NCBI GenBank assembly: GCA_028289425.1 | Contig: JANQPL010000004.1 | Location: 558,001-622,000 of the forward strand | Direction: 5' to 3' | From: Alphaproteobacteria bacterium | GTDB taxonomy: Bacteria > Pseudomonadota > Alphaproteobacteria > JANQMY01 | Length of the DNA stretch: 64,000 bases | Shown here: positions 51,319 through 61,060 of the stretch, one piece after another | Layout: each line of letters opens with the position of its first letter | Numbering within the stretch: the stretch's first letter is position 1 | The notes under the pieces: generated by a model | Seen by the model: the letters and a program-made list of their open reading frames with translations, nothing else | Told to the model about the DNA's origin: nothing | The model's database searches: none | Program-made: the position numbers and the translations under genes

Positions 51319-52464
51319 ATGACCGCTTCTTCTCCTGTCTTGCGCCTTGCCTTTAACGGTAAGTTCCTCAGTGCGGTGCCCACGGGTGTCCATCGTGTCG
51401 CCGAACAGATGATTGTGGGTCTGGACCGGATGATGGAACAAGAACCGGAGCTTCGCGCGCGCGTCGATGCTGTGGTGCTCGCGCCACGCGACGTTCGGCG
51501 CCAGTTGGTCACAAAACACATCCCGACACATTACATGGGGCCGCTCAATTGGCAGTTTTGGGAACAGATCGAACTCCCCCTGCGGCTTGACGGGCGTTTC
51601 TTGGTCAATTTGTGCAATTTGGGGCCCGTGATGACCCGATCGGCCGTCACCATGGTGCATGATGCTCAGGTCTATTTGACACCGGGCTCGTACTCCTTTG
51701 CCTTTCGATTTTTTTACAAGATTGCGCAGCCCCTTATCGGCCGGCGTCATCGGCGAGTGCTTACGGTCTCGAATTTCTCCAAGGAACAGTTGGTTCATTT
51801 TGGCGTGGCCTCCCCCGACAGAATCCACGTGATCCATAACGGGGTCGATCATACCTCCGCCACGTCGGGCGGCTCGGGGACGGTGCCGGAGCTGGAGATT
51901 TCTGATCGGCGTTATGTTTTGGCGCTTGCCAATCTTCAGCGTCATAAGAATATTCGCGTGCTGCTGCGTGCTTTCACGGATCCGCGGCTGGCTGATAAGA
52001 AGTTGGTGTTGTTTGGCCGCGCGGATAAGAAGGCGTTCGAGGCGCAGGGCATTGATGTCCCGGCCAATGTCATGTTCGCCGGATCTGTTTCCGACGCTCA
52101 GTTGCGCGCGCTCATGAAGGATGCATTGTGTTTTGCGTTTCCTTCGACAACGGAGGGGTTTGGCCTTCCCCCGCTGGAAGCGATGCTTCTGGGGTGCCCC
52201 GCCGTGGTTGCTCCTTGCGGTGCCTTGCCGGAAGTGTGCGGTGATGCGGCCTTGATCGCAGATCCGAACGATGCGGCGGCTTGGGCGGCGGCATTTCACT
52301 CTCTGTCTACTGATGAAACCTTGTGGAAAAAATATTCGACCGCCGGGCAAGTCCGGGCGCGCAGCTTTACGTGGGAACGGTCGGTGAAAGAGCTTCTTCG
52401 TGTCTTGGAAGAGCAATGCAAAGTCAGTTTCCCGGCCCTGGTGCCGGTAAAGAATGATGCGTGA
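51319..52464 (+). CDS. Glycosyltransferase family 4
   Basis: This 381-residue GT-B transferase uses a nucleotide sugar donor. The C-terminal half has HVIHNGVDHT, YVLALANLQRHKNIRVLLRA and the EX7E pattern in FPSTTEGFGLPPLEAMLLG. It likely adds a hexose in the repeat unit. Its TGA overlaps the next start (TGATG) so translation is coupled to the polymerase gene. It opens a three-gene plus-strand run. Confidence 0.92.
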   Translation: MTASSPVLRLAFNGKFLSAVPTGVHRVAEQMIVGLDRMMEQEPELRARVDAVVLAPRDVRRQLVTKHIPTHYMGPLNWQFWEQIELPLRLDGRFLVNLCNLGPVMTRSAVTMVHDAQVYLTPGSYSFAFRFFYKIAQPLIGRRHRRVLTVSNFSKEQLVHFGVASPDRIHVIHNGVDHTSATSGGSGTVPELEISDRRYVLALANLQRHKNIRVLLRAFTDPRLADKKLVLFGRADKKAFEAQGIDVPANVMFAGSVSDAQLRALMKDALCFAFPSTTEGFGLPPLEAMLLGCPAVVAPCGALPEVCGDAALIADPNDAAAWAAAFHSLSTDETLWKKYSTAGQVRARSFTWERSVKELLRVLEEQCKVSFPALVPVKNDA

Positions 52465-53867
52465 TGGAATTTGTTGCGACCACAGTTTTCGGATTGGCTT
52501 TCGCGGCGGCGCTGTTCTTCTTCCGGCCGGAGAAGCGCCTGGCGATCTATAGCGCGTCGATCCCTTTTTCGGCGGCGGCGACGGTCAACTTGCCCGCTTT
52601 TGGCGGAACGTCGATCGTCATTCCGGCCTTTGTGGGCATGTTCTTCATCGCGGCGTTCATTTTGCACAAAAATGCCCTGCCCGCGGCGCTCAAAACCATG
52701 CGCCCCTACGAACCGGGCTTCTTTCTCGCGATCTTCGCGTTGACCGCACTTGGGGTGACCTTCCTTTCTCCGCGGCTTTTTCAAGGCATGATCGAGGTCT
52801 ATTCCCTGGCACGCATTGACGGCGCCAGTGGCAAGCTCGCGCCGCTTGGACCCTCCACCAGCAACGTCACGCAAACCTTCTTTCTTATTCAGGCCTTGCT
52901 TGTATACATGGTGGTCAGCGCATCCATTCCCTGGTTTCGGAGACGCGGGGCTGTGATGACGGCGCTGACCGTATTGACCGGCGTGCACCTTATCTTCATG
53001 GGCCTGGATGCCATCGACAATATGATCGGCGGCAATGCGCTGTTGTCTTGGATGCGCACGGCCAATTACCGTATTATCGACGATAGCTCCGTAGGCGGAA
53101 TACCTCGGCTTATCGGAGGGTTTGCCGAAGCCTCGGGGTTTGCCTATTTTACGCTGGGTCTGTTCGGCTTTTGGTTCGTTTATTGGGCCGCGGGCGGTGC
53201 CCAGCGGGCCGCGCCCTATATCTTCACGGCACTTGGCGCCGGCCTGATCATGGCCACGTCCTCGAGCGGCTATGCCGCCCTTGGCATCTTTATGCTCGGA
53301 TTTTCGGCCATTCAGCTGGTGAAGCTTCTTCGGCGCCGAAGCAATCGGCGCGGCTCTGCCGCTTTGATTTTGGGGTTTGTGATTGCGCCGTTTTTGGCGG
53401 GCATTTTCGCGTTATTGCTTAGTACAAGCCCTGCGTTTTTCAATTTTGTCGATTTGGTTGCGCTATCGAAGCTTGAATCCAGCTCGGGCGTCGAACGGTC
53501 CACTTGGAATGAAGCAGCCCTGGGCGCGGTGTGGCAGACGGGGATGTTGGGATTAGGCGTGGGCAGCGTGCGAACGTCCAGTATCATGGTCGGCATTGTC
53601 GCCTCCACGGGACTCATCGGAACGGTTATGTACGCTGCATTTTTGGGGACGTTGTTCACACGCTACAATCCGGTAAGCGACCGGGAATCAAACGCCGTGA
53701 TCGCAGGATGTAAGGCCGGCTGCATTGCCTTGTTTTTGCTCGCCGCGATGACGCACAGCAGTGTCAATATGGGCGCGCCGTTTTATATTTTCGCGGGCGT
53801 CATTGCGGCTCTGACCGCCCGCAGTCGGGTGGCCGCCCATGTTCCGGGCTTGGTGCCGGCAAGGTAG
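52464..53867 (+). CDS. Wzy-like polysaccharide polymerase
   Basis: This 467-residue inner-membrane protein has about ten to twelve hydrophobic segments and a large extracytoplasmic loop (about 80-145). The segment TLGLFGFWFVYW and the later SGVERSTWNEAALGAVW region fit the O-antigen ligase/Wzy polymerase family, which joins repeat units on the outer face. Sequence identity among Wzy proteins is low, so the call rests on topology and context. The start overlaps the previous stop. It is followed by a family 2-like transferase whose start is 34 bases after its stop. Confidence 0.8.
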   Translation: MEFVATTVFGLAFAAALFFFRPEKRLAIYSASIPFSAAATVNLPAFGGTSIVIPAFVGMFFIAAFILHKNALPAALKTMRPYEPGFFLAIFALTALGVTFLSPRLFQGMIEVYSLARIDGASGKLAPLGPSTSNVTQTFFLIQALLVYMVVSASIPWFRRRGAVMTALTVLTGVHLIFMGLDAIDNMIGGNALLSWMRTANYRIIDDSSVGGIPRLIGGFAEASGFAYFTLGLFGFWFVYWAAGGAQRAAPYIFTALGAGLIMATSSSGYAALGIFMLGFSAIQLVKLLRRRSNRRGSAALILGFVIAPFLAGIFALLLSTSPAFFNFVDLVALSKLESSSGVERSTWNEAALGAVWQTGMLGLGVGSVRTSSIMVGIVASTGLIGTVMYAAFLGTLFTRYNPVSDRESNAVIAGCKAGCIALFLLAAMTHSSVNMGAPFYIFAGVIAALTARSRVAAHVPGLVPAR

Positions 53868-53901
53868 AGGCGGCGGTGCGGGCGAAGTCGAAAGCACTGG
53901 C

Positions 53902-54999
53902 ATGAATCTGAAGCGTGTCAATGAGCGGCCGGTGGCGGCGCCGCCGGGAGAGGTGCCGGTTTTGTGCCTCGTGCGAAACGAACGTCCTTTGATCGCCCAC
54001 TTCATGCGCCACCATCGGTCTTGCGGGGTCAAAAACTTCGTCTTCGTGGACAACGGATCGACCGATGGCACGCGCGAGTATCTTCTGGAACAAGGCGACT
54101 GCAGTGTGTTTTCGACCGATGATGGTTTTCGCGAGGCCAATTACGGTATCGATTGGATCAACGCGCTGATCGACGAATACTTCCAAGATAGATGGGTGCT
54201 GCATCTCGATTGCGATGAACATCTCATCTATCCGGATTTTGAAAGCCGCTCCTTAGACGCGTTCTGCCAAGACTTGGACAATGAAGAGGCCGACACAGTG
54301 TTTGGCATCCAAGTAGACATGTACCGCGACGGTGACATGGCGCAGATGACCTACGGCGACGACGATACTCTGTCGGAGGTGATGCCATTCTTCGACTCAG
54401 AATATGTCTTTCGCCGTTGGCCCGTTCCCCCCTGGAAGCAGCCCAAGGGATTTCCTCTTGAAATCATTGGCGGTCCGCGATGCCGATTGCTCAGCGACTT
54501 GCACGACGAGAAACGGAAAGGGTGGTTCAGCTATTTTTGTATGAACCAAATCGACCGGATCGTCGACAGGGTGCCCGAGTGGCTTTTACCCACCCTGTTT
54601 CACTATTGGCCACGCCCTATGCCGGCGCATCAGAAACGGCCCCTCAACAAGACCGGGTCCGGCTTCGCATTCGTGAATTCTCACGGCACCACCAATCAGC
54701 GCGTATCGCGCAATGTGGTGACCTTGCTGCATTTCAAGCTGTCGCAGGATTTCGAAGCGCGCGGCGATTTCAAGCACGCGATCCGCCACTACCGCCGAGG
54801 CATGCACTACATTCAATTGAAGGATGCGGTCGAGGCATGGGGTGGCGCAAGCTTGGTGTATGACGGAAGCTGCCGCTTTTCCGGGTCGGGGCAGCTTGAA
54901 GAAATCGGCCTTATCGGAACTGAAGTTTCGCGGGTTTGGGAACAGGGGGAGGCGGCTGTGTCGGCGATCACCGGAAAGGCCGGTCCTAAGTTTTTCTGA
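53902..54999 (+). CDS. Glycosyltransferase family 2-like (Glyco_tranf_2_4)
   Basis: This 365-residue protein matches the glycosyltransferase group with PVLCLVRNERPLIAHFMRHH, FVFVDNGSTDGTREYL and the DCDEH metal motif in VLHLDCDEHLIYPD. No membrane helix is seen. I chose the ATG at 53902 because the longer frame runs over the previous gene's end. It closes the plus-strand run and is convergent with the Wzx flippase, 13 bases apart. The donor is unknown. Confidence 0.86.
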   Translation: MNLKRVNERPVAAPPGEVPVLCLVRNERPLIAHFMRHHRSCGVKNFVFVDNGSTDGTREYLLEQGDCSVFSTDDGFREANYGIDWINALIDEYFQDRWVLHLDCDEHLIYPDFESRSLDAFCQDLDNEEADTVFGIQVDMYRDGDMAQMTYGDDDTLSEVMPFFDSEYVFRRWPVPPWKQPKGFPLEIIGGPRCRLLSDLHDEKRKGWFSYFCMNQIDRIVDRVPEWLLPTLFHYWPRPMPAHQKRPLNKTGSGFAFVNSHGTTNQRVSRNVVTLLHFKLSQDFEARGDFKHAIRHYRRGMHYIQLKDAVEAWGGASLVYDGSCRFSGSGQLEEIGLIGTEVSRVWEQGEAAVSAITGKAGPKFF

Positions 55000-55012
55000 T
55001 TCGCGTGCCGCT

Positions 55013-56476
55013 CTAATTGGAACCGATTTTTTGCCCGGGCAGCAGGGCCGAAAGCTCCGTATACAGCCGCCGGGCCAATGCCGGCACCAGCAATGCGGCC
55101 AACCCGCAATAGACGACAACACCCGTCACCACCAACAGCAACAAATTCAGCGGGGAGATAAGCGCTTGGGCAGGCTCGGAAATCAGTGCGACGACAGACC
55201 ACATCAGCACACCCATCACCGTTGCGGTTCCCATCATTCGCAGCCAATTCCCCAGGCGAAAATCCGCATGCGTGTTAAGGAGCCACAGGGCAAAGGGAAC
55301 GGACACCAGAAGCGCGCACATTTGCGATAAGGCCGCAGCCGCAATGCCATAGCGCGACAGCAGTAAGACGCCGGCGATCGATGTCGCCGCCACCGAAAGC
55401 CTGACGATCGGCAACCACTTTTCCTGGCCCACCGTGCCAAGCGCGGGGCTCAACACGATGTAGAGCGGCACGCGGATCGCTGCCGTGATCGCCAGAATCT
55501 GAACCACGATCGCCGCTTCCGCCCATTCAGGCGCGGCGAATTCCGAGATCAGCGGTTCGGCAATCGCCGCAAGGCCCAGAAAAATTGCCATCGAAATGAA
55601 GATCATACCGCTGGAGAATTGATTGACATGTCGTGCGAAGCTGGCGGCATCGTTCTTAACGCGGGCAAATTGGGTCCAGGCCAATGTGGAAAGCGGCGCC
55701 GTCATCAAAGCGTCGAACACGAGAACAATCCGTGCGCCAAACCGATAGATGCCACTGGCGGCGGGACCCGCAACCACGCCCAAGACCAGATCGGCGCCAT
55801 AAGTGGATGCAAAGCCGATCACGTGACTTGCCGAGAGGCTCCGAACGAAATGGGCGATCTTTCTCCATTTTTCGAAGTCAACCGCGGGGACCAGGCCGGG
55901 ACGACGGACCAGCAAGACGACAATGGGCGGCAGGAAGCTGAGCAGCAGCCTGTGGTAGATCAATGTTTGCAGGCCAAGACCCGCCATCAGGCCGACAGTA
56001 ACGAACACCAGACCGAACAGTTCACAGCCGACGCCGATCATTGAAGCGGTCGCGTAGCGCCCTTCGTTGTACATGATTGCAGAGAGTGAGGCGGCAACGG
56101 CAGCTGGTAGTGGTATGACCGCCCACCAGATAATGATCTCCCCGATGCGCCCATCGCCCCATAGCAGGGAAAGGGGGTGAGCCAACAGCAACAGCAGGAC
56201 CGCCAAAGCGACTGCCACGGCGAGCGCCAAGCCCAGCACGGATCCGATGGTCTTCGGTGCCAGTTTTTCTTTCAACGCATATTCGTGAAACCCGACCCAG
56301 GCAAGCTGCCCAAACAGGGCCGAAACAGCGGATGCAAGGGCGTAAACACCGAATTCTTCGACACTTAAGAAACGCACGCAGAGGAAGAAAATCGCAAGCG
56401 CCACCAACTGCGCCACAAAGCGGCTTGTGGACATGTAAAGGGTGGGCTTAACGATATGTTGTGCAGTGTTTTCCAA
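55013..56476 (-). CDS. Wzx-like polysaccharide flippase
   Basis: This 487-residue inner-membrane protein of the MOP superfamily has about 12-14 hydrophobic helices. The N-terminal FVAQLVALAIFFLCVRFLSV and EEFGVYALASAVSALFG are the usual start of Wzx/RfbX proteins. It moves the undecaprenyl-linked repeat unit to the periplasmic face for the Wzy polymerase. It is the last gene of the right-hand minus-strand run, 32 bases from the GH16 gene. Confidence 0.9.
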   Translation of the reverse strand: MENTAQHIVKPTLYMSTSRFVAQLVALAIFFLCVRFLSVEEFGVYALASAVSALFGQLAWVGFHEYALKEKLAPKTIGSVLGLALAVAVALAVLLLLLAHPLSLLWGDGRIGEIIIWWAVIPLPAAVAASLSAIMYNEGRYATASMIGVGCELFGLVFVTVGLMAGLGLQTLIYHRLLLSFLPPIVVLLVRRPGLVPAVDFEKWRKIAHFVRSLSASHVIGFASTYGADLVLGVVAGPAASGIYRFGARIVLVFDALMTAPLSTLAWTQFARVKNDAASFARHVNQFSSGMIFISMAIFLGLAAIAEPLISEFAAPEWAEAAIVVQILAITAAIRVPLYIVLSPALGTVGQEKWLPIVRLSVAATSIAGVLLLSRYGIAAAALSQMCALLVSVPFALWLLNTHADFRLGNWLRMMGTATVMGVLMWSVVALISEPAQALISPLNLLLLVVTGVVVYCGLAALLVPALARRLYTELSALLPGQKIGSN

Positions 56477-56508
56477 ACGGATTGACCGCCTTCATCTCTT
56501 ATCGCGTG

Positions 56509-57357
56509 TCACGGCAGGATGCTCGGGTCCCATTCGTAAACTCTGACATAATCCACATACATGTGTTGGGGCGACGGGAGCTGATCCAGATCTGTGCTGG
56601 GTTCCAACGCCAAGTTCAGCAGCAAGTACATCGGTTGATGGTGTTCCTTGAAAGTGGCAAATCGCCCGATTTCTTCGCGGTTGAAGAAGAACACCGTTTC
56701 CTCCGGCCCCACGAGTACGCCGTAAGTATTGAACTTTTCCGCCATCTGTTCCGGCGTGACTGCATGGCGTTTCGTCCGATGTTGATGCTGATCTGGCTTT
56801 TCCCAGTCCCATACATGGCTCACGGCTTCGAAGAAGGTGGGGCGTCCGCCGTAATACTCGACCACATCGATTTCGGCCGTGAAGGGGTCCAGTCCTTGGC
56901 CTGTGCCCAACATCCAAAAGGCGGGCCAGGTGCCCTTACCGATCGGCATTTTTAGGCGCGCTTCGAAATAACCGAATTGCTGGGCAAAGCCGTTATATGA
57001 TCTGTCTACAGATGAAAGTAGGCCGGACTCCCAAGAGCCGTCCCATTTGCGCCGGGCTTCGATCACCAAGACGCCGTTGTCCACCCGGAAGGGAAAATCC
57101 TTGCGTGGCGTTGAAACGAACTTGGCTTTGCCGAAATCCCCGGGATAGGGCAGGCCTGAGGTCCATTTGCGCCCCGGCTTATTGCGCCGAGCAATCTCGA
57201 GCGTATCGAACTCTTCAGAGAAGCTGAGGGTGAGTTGTTCGGGATCAATGCGCCAGGCCGGTGTTTCTTCGGCTTTCAAGGCGGATGCGCCGGCTGCGGC
57301 CATCGCAGCGAGGCAAATGACTGCAGCGGTTTTAAATCTGTAGAGCAAAGTAATCAT
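56509..57357 (-). CDS. Exported glycoside hydrolase family 16
   Basis: This 282-residue enzyme has a signal peptide (about 1-30, cleaved near ALKAEE) and a GH16 beta-jelly-roll. The catalytic motif EIDVVEY gives E162 as nucleophile, D164, and E167 as acid/base. Family members in EPS loci (ExoK, ExsH) cut beta-glucans or trim the polymer to control its length. I chose the ATG at 57357; the frame has 28 codons before it. It follows the autokinase gene by 34 bases in the same direction. Confidence 0.92.
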   Translation of the reverse strand: MITLLYRFKTAAVICLAAMAAAGASALKAEETPAWRIDPEQLTLSFSEEFDTLEIARRNKPGRKWTSGLPYPGDFGKAKFVSTPRKDFPFRVDNGVLVIEARRKWDGSWESGLLSSVDRSYNGFAQQFGYFEARLKMPIGKGTWPAFWMLGTGQGLDPFTAEIDVVEYYGGRPTFFEAVSHVWDWEKPDQHQHRTKRHAVTPEQMAEKFNTYGVLVGPEETVFFFNREEIGRFATFKEHHQPMYLLLNLALEPSTDLDQLPSPQHMYVDYVRVYEWDPSILP

Positions 57358-57391
57358 GATCGAGGCGCGCTGAGAGGGGCGGGGCAAGGGG

Positions 57392-59644
57392 TTATTCCGA
57401 TGGGCGGACAAGGGTTCTTGTTCGCTGGTTGGCGTCTTCAAAATAGGCTTGCAGCTGTTTTGACATTTTGGCGTCGTAATAGGGCGTGTAGACCCCGGCG
57501 CGATTGGCGGCCACGCGCGTCAGAATCGTCCCGCCGATGTCGGCGCCGGCCCGCTTCGCAAGCGTAAGGCTTTCGCCAAGCGCTTGACGCGGTGTCTTTT
57601 GCCAGCGCACGGCCAAATAGGAAATGTCGGCCTGTGCCGCAATCCATCTTGCGTCTACAAGCGCCAACAGCGGTGGGGTGTCGAAGATGATCAAGTCGTA
57701 TTTCTTTCGGGCGTCGTCCAAAATCTGCTCGCACCGTTCTGAATTCAATTCGCCGCGCCCAGCGAACAGATCTTCCGCAAGCAGGACGCTCAGATTCTGT
57801 TGATCGCTTTGCCGCGCATAGATGGCCGTGCCGCCATGCACGGACAGGATTTGGTCAGACAACTGGTCCGTGGATTTGAGAAACTTGGCCGATAAACGCC
57901 GCCGACGGCCATCGCCGTCGATGCACAAAGTGCGAACACCTCTCTCGGCGGCAGACTGCGCCAAACTGATAACGGTGGAGGTTTTGGCTTCTCCGGGCAT
58001 CGAGGACACGATCGCAACCACCAGACTGGATGTCTCATGCGTGGTCATGCGGCTCATCACATCGGAGTAAATCGCTTTCACGTTCTCCATGTATTGTGAC
58101 TGACGATAGGCTTTGGTTTGCGGTACGCCCAAGCGCGTTCGGCCGATATGGGGCAGAGTGGCAATGCACGGATATCCCGTTGCCCGCTCCAAATCGCGCG
58201 GTGTGCGGAACCCTGACGAGAGCAAACTTGCCACCAGAATGGACAGCATGCCGGCGCCCATGCCCAACGTACCGGCCGTTAACAAAGTCATCGATCTGCG
58301 CGGCCAGGACGGGCTTGTCGGAATGCCCGCCGGCGAAATTACCCGTGCGTCCCCCTGCTGCAAATCCTGCTGGGCGGCTGTTTCCTTGAAGCGGGCCAGG
58401 AAGCTTTCATACAGTTCGCGGTCGGTTTCCGCTTGGCGTTCCAATTCCCGCAACCGGACTTCGGCGCGGCGCGTGTCGGACAGGGCCTCACGAAGTTCCG
58501 CAGAGCGGCTTTCGATGAAAGCAACGCGCTGCCGGCTGGTTTCAGCATCCAGGCGTATGCTGGTGGATTGCCGGCCGACTTCTGCAGCAATTTCTGCCCG
58601 AATGCTCTCCAACCGCTTTTGAGCGGCAACGCGTGTCGGGTGACGTGGCCCGTAACGGGCGGTGGCATCGGCGAACTCCCGCTCCACTGCGGCTTCTTGT
58701 GTTCGCAATTCAGACATGACTGGCGAAGAAACCATGTCGCTCATGGTCTCTGCGGACTGCCCACCGTCTTCAAGCGCCTTGAGTGTCTTTAGCTTGGCCA
58801 GGTGCCCCGCCATTTCGTTTTCCAGTGTGGCCAACTCTTGAGCAAGCGCGGCGGTCTGTTGCTCGATCAATGTTGAACCATCCGTATCCAGAAGCCCTGC
58901 TTCGCTGCGGTAGGCTTCGACGGCAGCTTCGGATTCTTCAACGGCGACGGCAAGTGTCTCCAATTGCACGCGCAGCAAATCGTTGGCCCGCAAGGTGGCC
59001 ATGCGTTTGTCGTCCGCTTGGCTTTTCACATAGGTATCGGCGAAGGCGTTGGCGATTTGTGCTGCGCGTTCTGGGTATGGGCTGGAGAATTCTATGTTGA
59101 GGGCGTAAGCGTCGCCGTCTCTGTAGACGGCCAAGTCGTCCTGGACACGACGGATCACGGCTTCTTGTCGCTTGCGCGCCTCCAAATTGCGCCGCGCTTT
59201 CTCGTCATCCGACAATGACTCGCCAGCTGCTTCCGACGCAGACACGTATCGATCGTCACTTGCGAACTCATCGCCCACACCGAGCCCTAACGTGCTGACC
59301 ACTTGGGACGTGATGTTGGCGGATCGGATGATTTTGACTTCAGTCTCGACCACATCCGCGCTTTCCTGGAGGCCGGACAACACGTTATCCACGTCGACGA
59401 TCTCTTGATCGCGCGTTTCCAAGACCACAACGGCCCGCGCGGTGTATGTGGGCGTCATCTGAAGAAAAAACATCAGCACAAGGAGGAAAATGCCGCCGCC
59501 CACAGCGGCGCCCAAAATCCAGTTGTCCTTGATCACGCTGATGATTTCGGCAACGTCCACCATGTCATCCGGGCGTGCACCCGAAAAAAGCTCGGCCGGG
59601 ATGTCTTGTGGCGGCGCCGGCTCATATTTGATCAGATCAGACAC
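57392..59644 (-). CDS. Wzc/ExoP-like polysaccharide co-polymerase and tyrosine autokinase
   Basis: This 750-residue protein has a Wzz domain with a first membrane helix (about 45-65), a long periplasmic coiled coil (residues about 200-410), a second helix near 455-475 and a cytoplasmic kinase. The Walker A motif reads SSMPGEAKTS near 545-552, Walker A' is CIDGDGRRRR and Walker B is LIIFDTPP. The Ala for the usual Gly in Walker A and the short Tyr-poor tail (VYTPYY, QAYF) suggest altered autophosphorylation. The start is a GTG that overlaps the GT4 stop by 8 bases, so coupling is likely. Confidence 0.9.
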   Translation of the reverse strand: MSDLIKYEPAPPQDIPAELFSGARPDDMVDVAEIISVIKDNWILGAAVGGGIFLLVLMFFLQMTPTYTARAVVVLETRDQEIVDVDNVLSGLQESADVVETEVKIIRSANITSQVVSTLGLGVGDEFASDDRYVSASEAAGESLSDDEKARRNLEARKRQEAVIRRVQDDLAVYRDGDAYALNIEFSSPYPERAAQIANAFADTYVKSQADDKRMATLRANDLLRVQLETLAVAVEESEAAVEAYRSEAGLLDTDGSTLIEQQTAALAQELATLENEMAGHLAKLKTLKALEDGGQSAETMSDMVSSPVMSELRTQEAAVEREFADATARYGPRHPTRVAAQKRLESIRAEIAAEVGRQSTSIRLDAETSRQRVAFIESRSAELREALSDTRRAEVRLRELERQAETDRELYESFLARFKETAAQQDLQQGDARVISPAGIPTSPSWPRRSMTLLTAGTLGMGAGMLSILVASLLSSGFRTPRDLERATGYPCIATLPHIGRTRLGVPQTKAYRQSQYMENVKAIYSDVMSRMTTHETSSLVVAIVSSMPGEAKTSTVISLAQSAAERGVRTLCIDGDGRRRRLSAKFLKSTDQLSDQILSVHGGTAIYARQSDQQNLSVLLAEDLFAGRGELNSERCEQILDDARKKYDLIIFDTPPLLALVDARWIAAQADISYLAVRWQKTPRQALGESLTLAKRAGADIGGTILTRVAANRAGVYTPYYDAKMSKQLQAYFEDANQRTRTLVRPSE

Positions 59645-60806
59645 GTCGTTCTATCCGCTCTTCCGCCGGTGCCGCCGCCGTCGCGGCCCAAGCCGCCGGC
59701 TCGGGGTGCGCGTCCTCGCCGTGAGCGAGAATCCGGTCGATGGCGGCCTTCAGGTTGGCGCGAAACTCGGCCTGCGAGAACTTCGCTGCCTGCGCGACCA
59801 TTTGATCCGTATTGAATTGCTTCTCTGCAACGCGGAAACGCGTGATGGCACCGATCAGCGAAGCGGGCGTTTGTTCGTCGAAAAACAGTCCCGTGACATT
59901 TGGGATCACCGTATCAAGGGCGCCGCCTTTGCCATAAGCTATAACGGGACGGCCGGCGGCCATCGCTTCCAAGGGCACGATGCCGAAATCTTCCTGTCCC
60001 GGAAAGACGAGCGCGCGGCATTGCGCATACAGTTCGGCGAGTTTCTCGTCCGAAACGCGGCCAAGAAACTTCACGTTTGGCGGCGCCGTTTTCTCAAGTG
60101 CGGCGCGTTCGCTGCCGTCGCCGACAATGACAAGCGGCGCGTCGATCTGCCGAAACGCTTCGATGGCAAGATCGGCTTTTTTGTACGGCACCAACTGGCT
60201 TGCAAACAAAAAGAAATCGCCGACGGTTGCGGACGGAGCGAAGCGCGACGTGTCTACCGGCGGAAACACCACGTCTGAGTCTCGACCATAGAATCGCTTC
60301 ACCCGCGCGGCGGCGAACGATGAATTCGAGATGAAAGCATCCACGCGCGACGCGGTTGTCACGTCCCACATCCGCATCTTGTGCGCCACAAGCGAAAAGA
60401 TGAAACGAGAAATCGGGTCAAGACTATCCGAATAGGTGTGGTACTCGTCCCAAATGTAGCGCATGGGTGAGTTGCAATAGCAGATGTGACGGGCGCCCGG
60501 ATCCGGGATGATGCCTTTGGATGGACCGGATTCGATAGAAATAATTAGTTCGTATCCGGATAAATCTAGTTGTTCCAGCGCGCGCGGCATGAAGCCCAGA
60601 TATTTTTGATAGTGGCGTGCCGCCATCGGCAGTTTGTTGATAAAGCTGGTGGTGATCTTGTGCTGTTTGATGAGCGGCGAAATCCGTTCCGGGTCGTAAA
60701 CGTGAGTAAAAATATCGGCGTCCGGATAGAGCTTGCACATCTCCTCCAAGACGCGTTCCCCGCCGCGCATGCCGATCAACCAGTGATGTACAATTGCGGT
60801 TTTCAC
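59637..60806 (-). CDS. Glycosyltransferase family 4
   Basis: This 389-residue GT-B transferase begins VKTAIVHHWLIGMRGGERVLE and has the donor-site segment PGQEDFGIVPLEAMAAGRPV. The middle has FLFASQLVPYKKADLAIEA. I chose the GTG at 60806, preceded by AGGAG 7 bases upstream; the open frame runs on to 61463 but overlaps the next gene and has no homologous look. It is directly upstream of the autokinase gene and overlaps it by 8 bases. The acidic, Ala-rich C-terminal tail after about residue 365 looks disordered. Confidence 0.9.
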   Translation of the reverse strand: MKTAIVHHWLIGMRGGERVLEEMCKLYPDADIFTHVYDPERISPLIKQHKITTSFINKLPMAARHYQKYLGFMPRALEQLDLSGYELIISIESGPSKGIIPDPGARHICYCNSPMRYIWDEYHTYSDSLDPISRFIFSLVAHKMRMWDVTTASRVDAFISNSSFAAARVKRFYGRDSDVVFPPVDTSRFAPSATVGDFFLFASQLVPYKKADLAIEAFRQIDAPLVIVGDGSERAALEKTAPPNVKFLGRVSDEKLAELYAQCRALVFPGQEDFGIVPLEAMAAGRPVIAYGKGGALDTVIPNVTGLFFDEQTPASLIGAITRFRVAEKQFNTDQMVAQAAKFSQAEFRANLKAAIDRILAHGEDAHPEPAAWAATAAAPAEERIERRV

Positions 60807-61060
60807 GCGCTTACTCCTACCGATACTGTGCCCTGTCCACCGGCGCAGGCCATTCATTCGAGTGATAGTACTCTGACCCGGCCCTGCGAATTGCCGTAAC
60901 AGGGCAGTCGTATTGTCCGATGGTTTCGTGACGCCGCGGCGGCCGAGACGGGACTTTTGCCGCCATCTCATCGCCATGCTGCACCTGCGAAGAACATAGT
61001 CGGAAAGGGCCGCTGAAGCAAGGCTCGCCGCTGGATTGGACATCGCTTTTTGTCCCCAAC

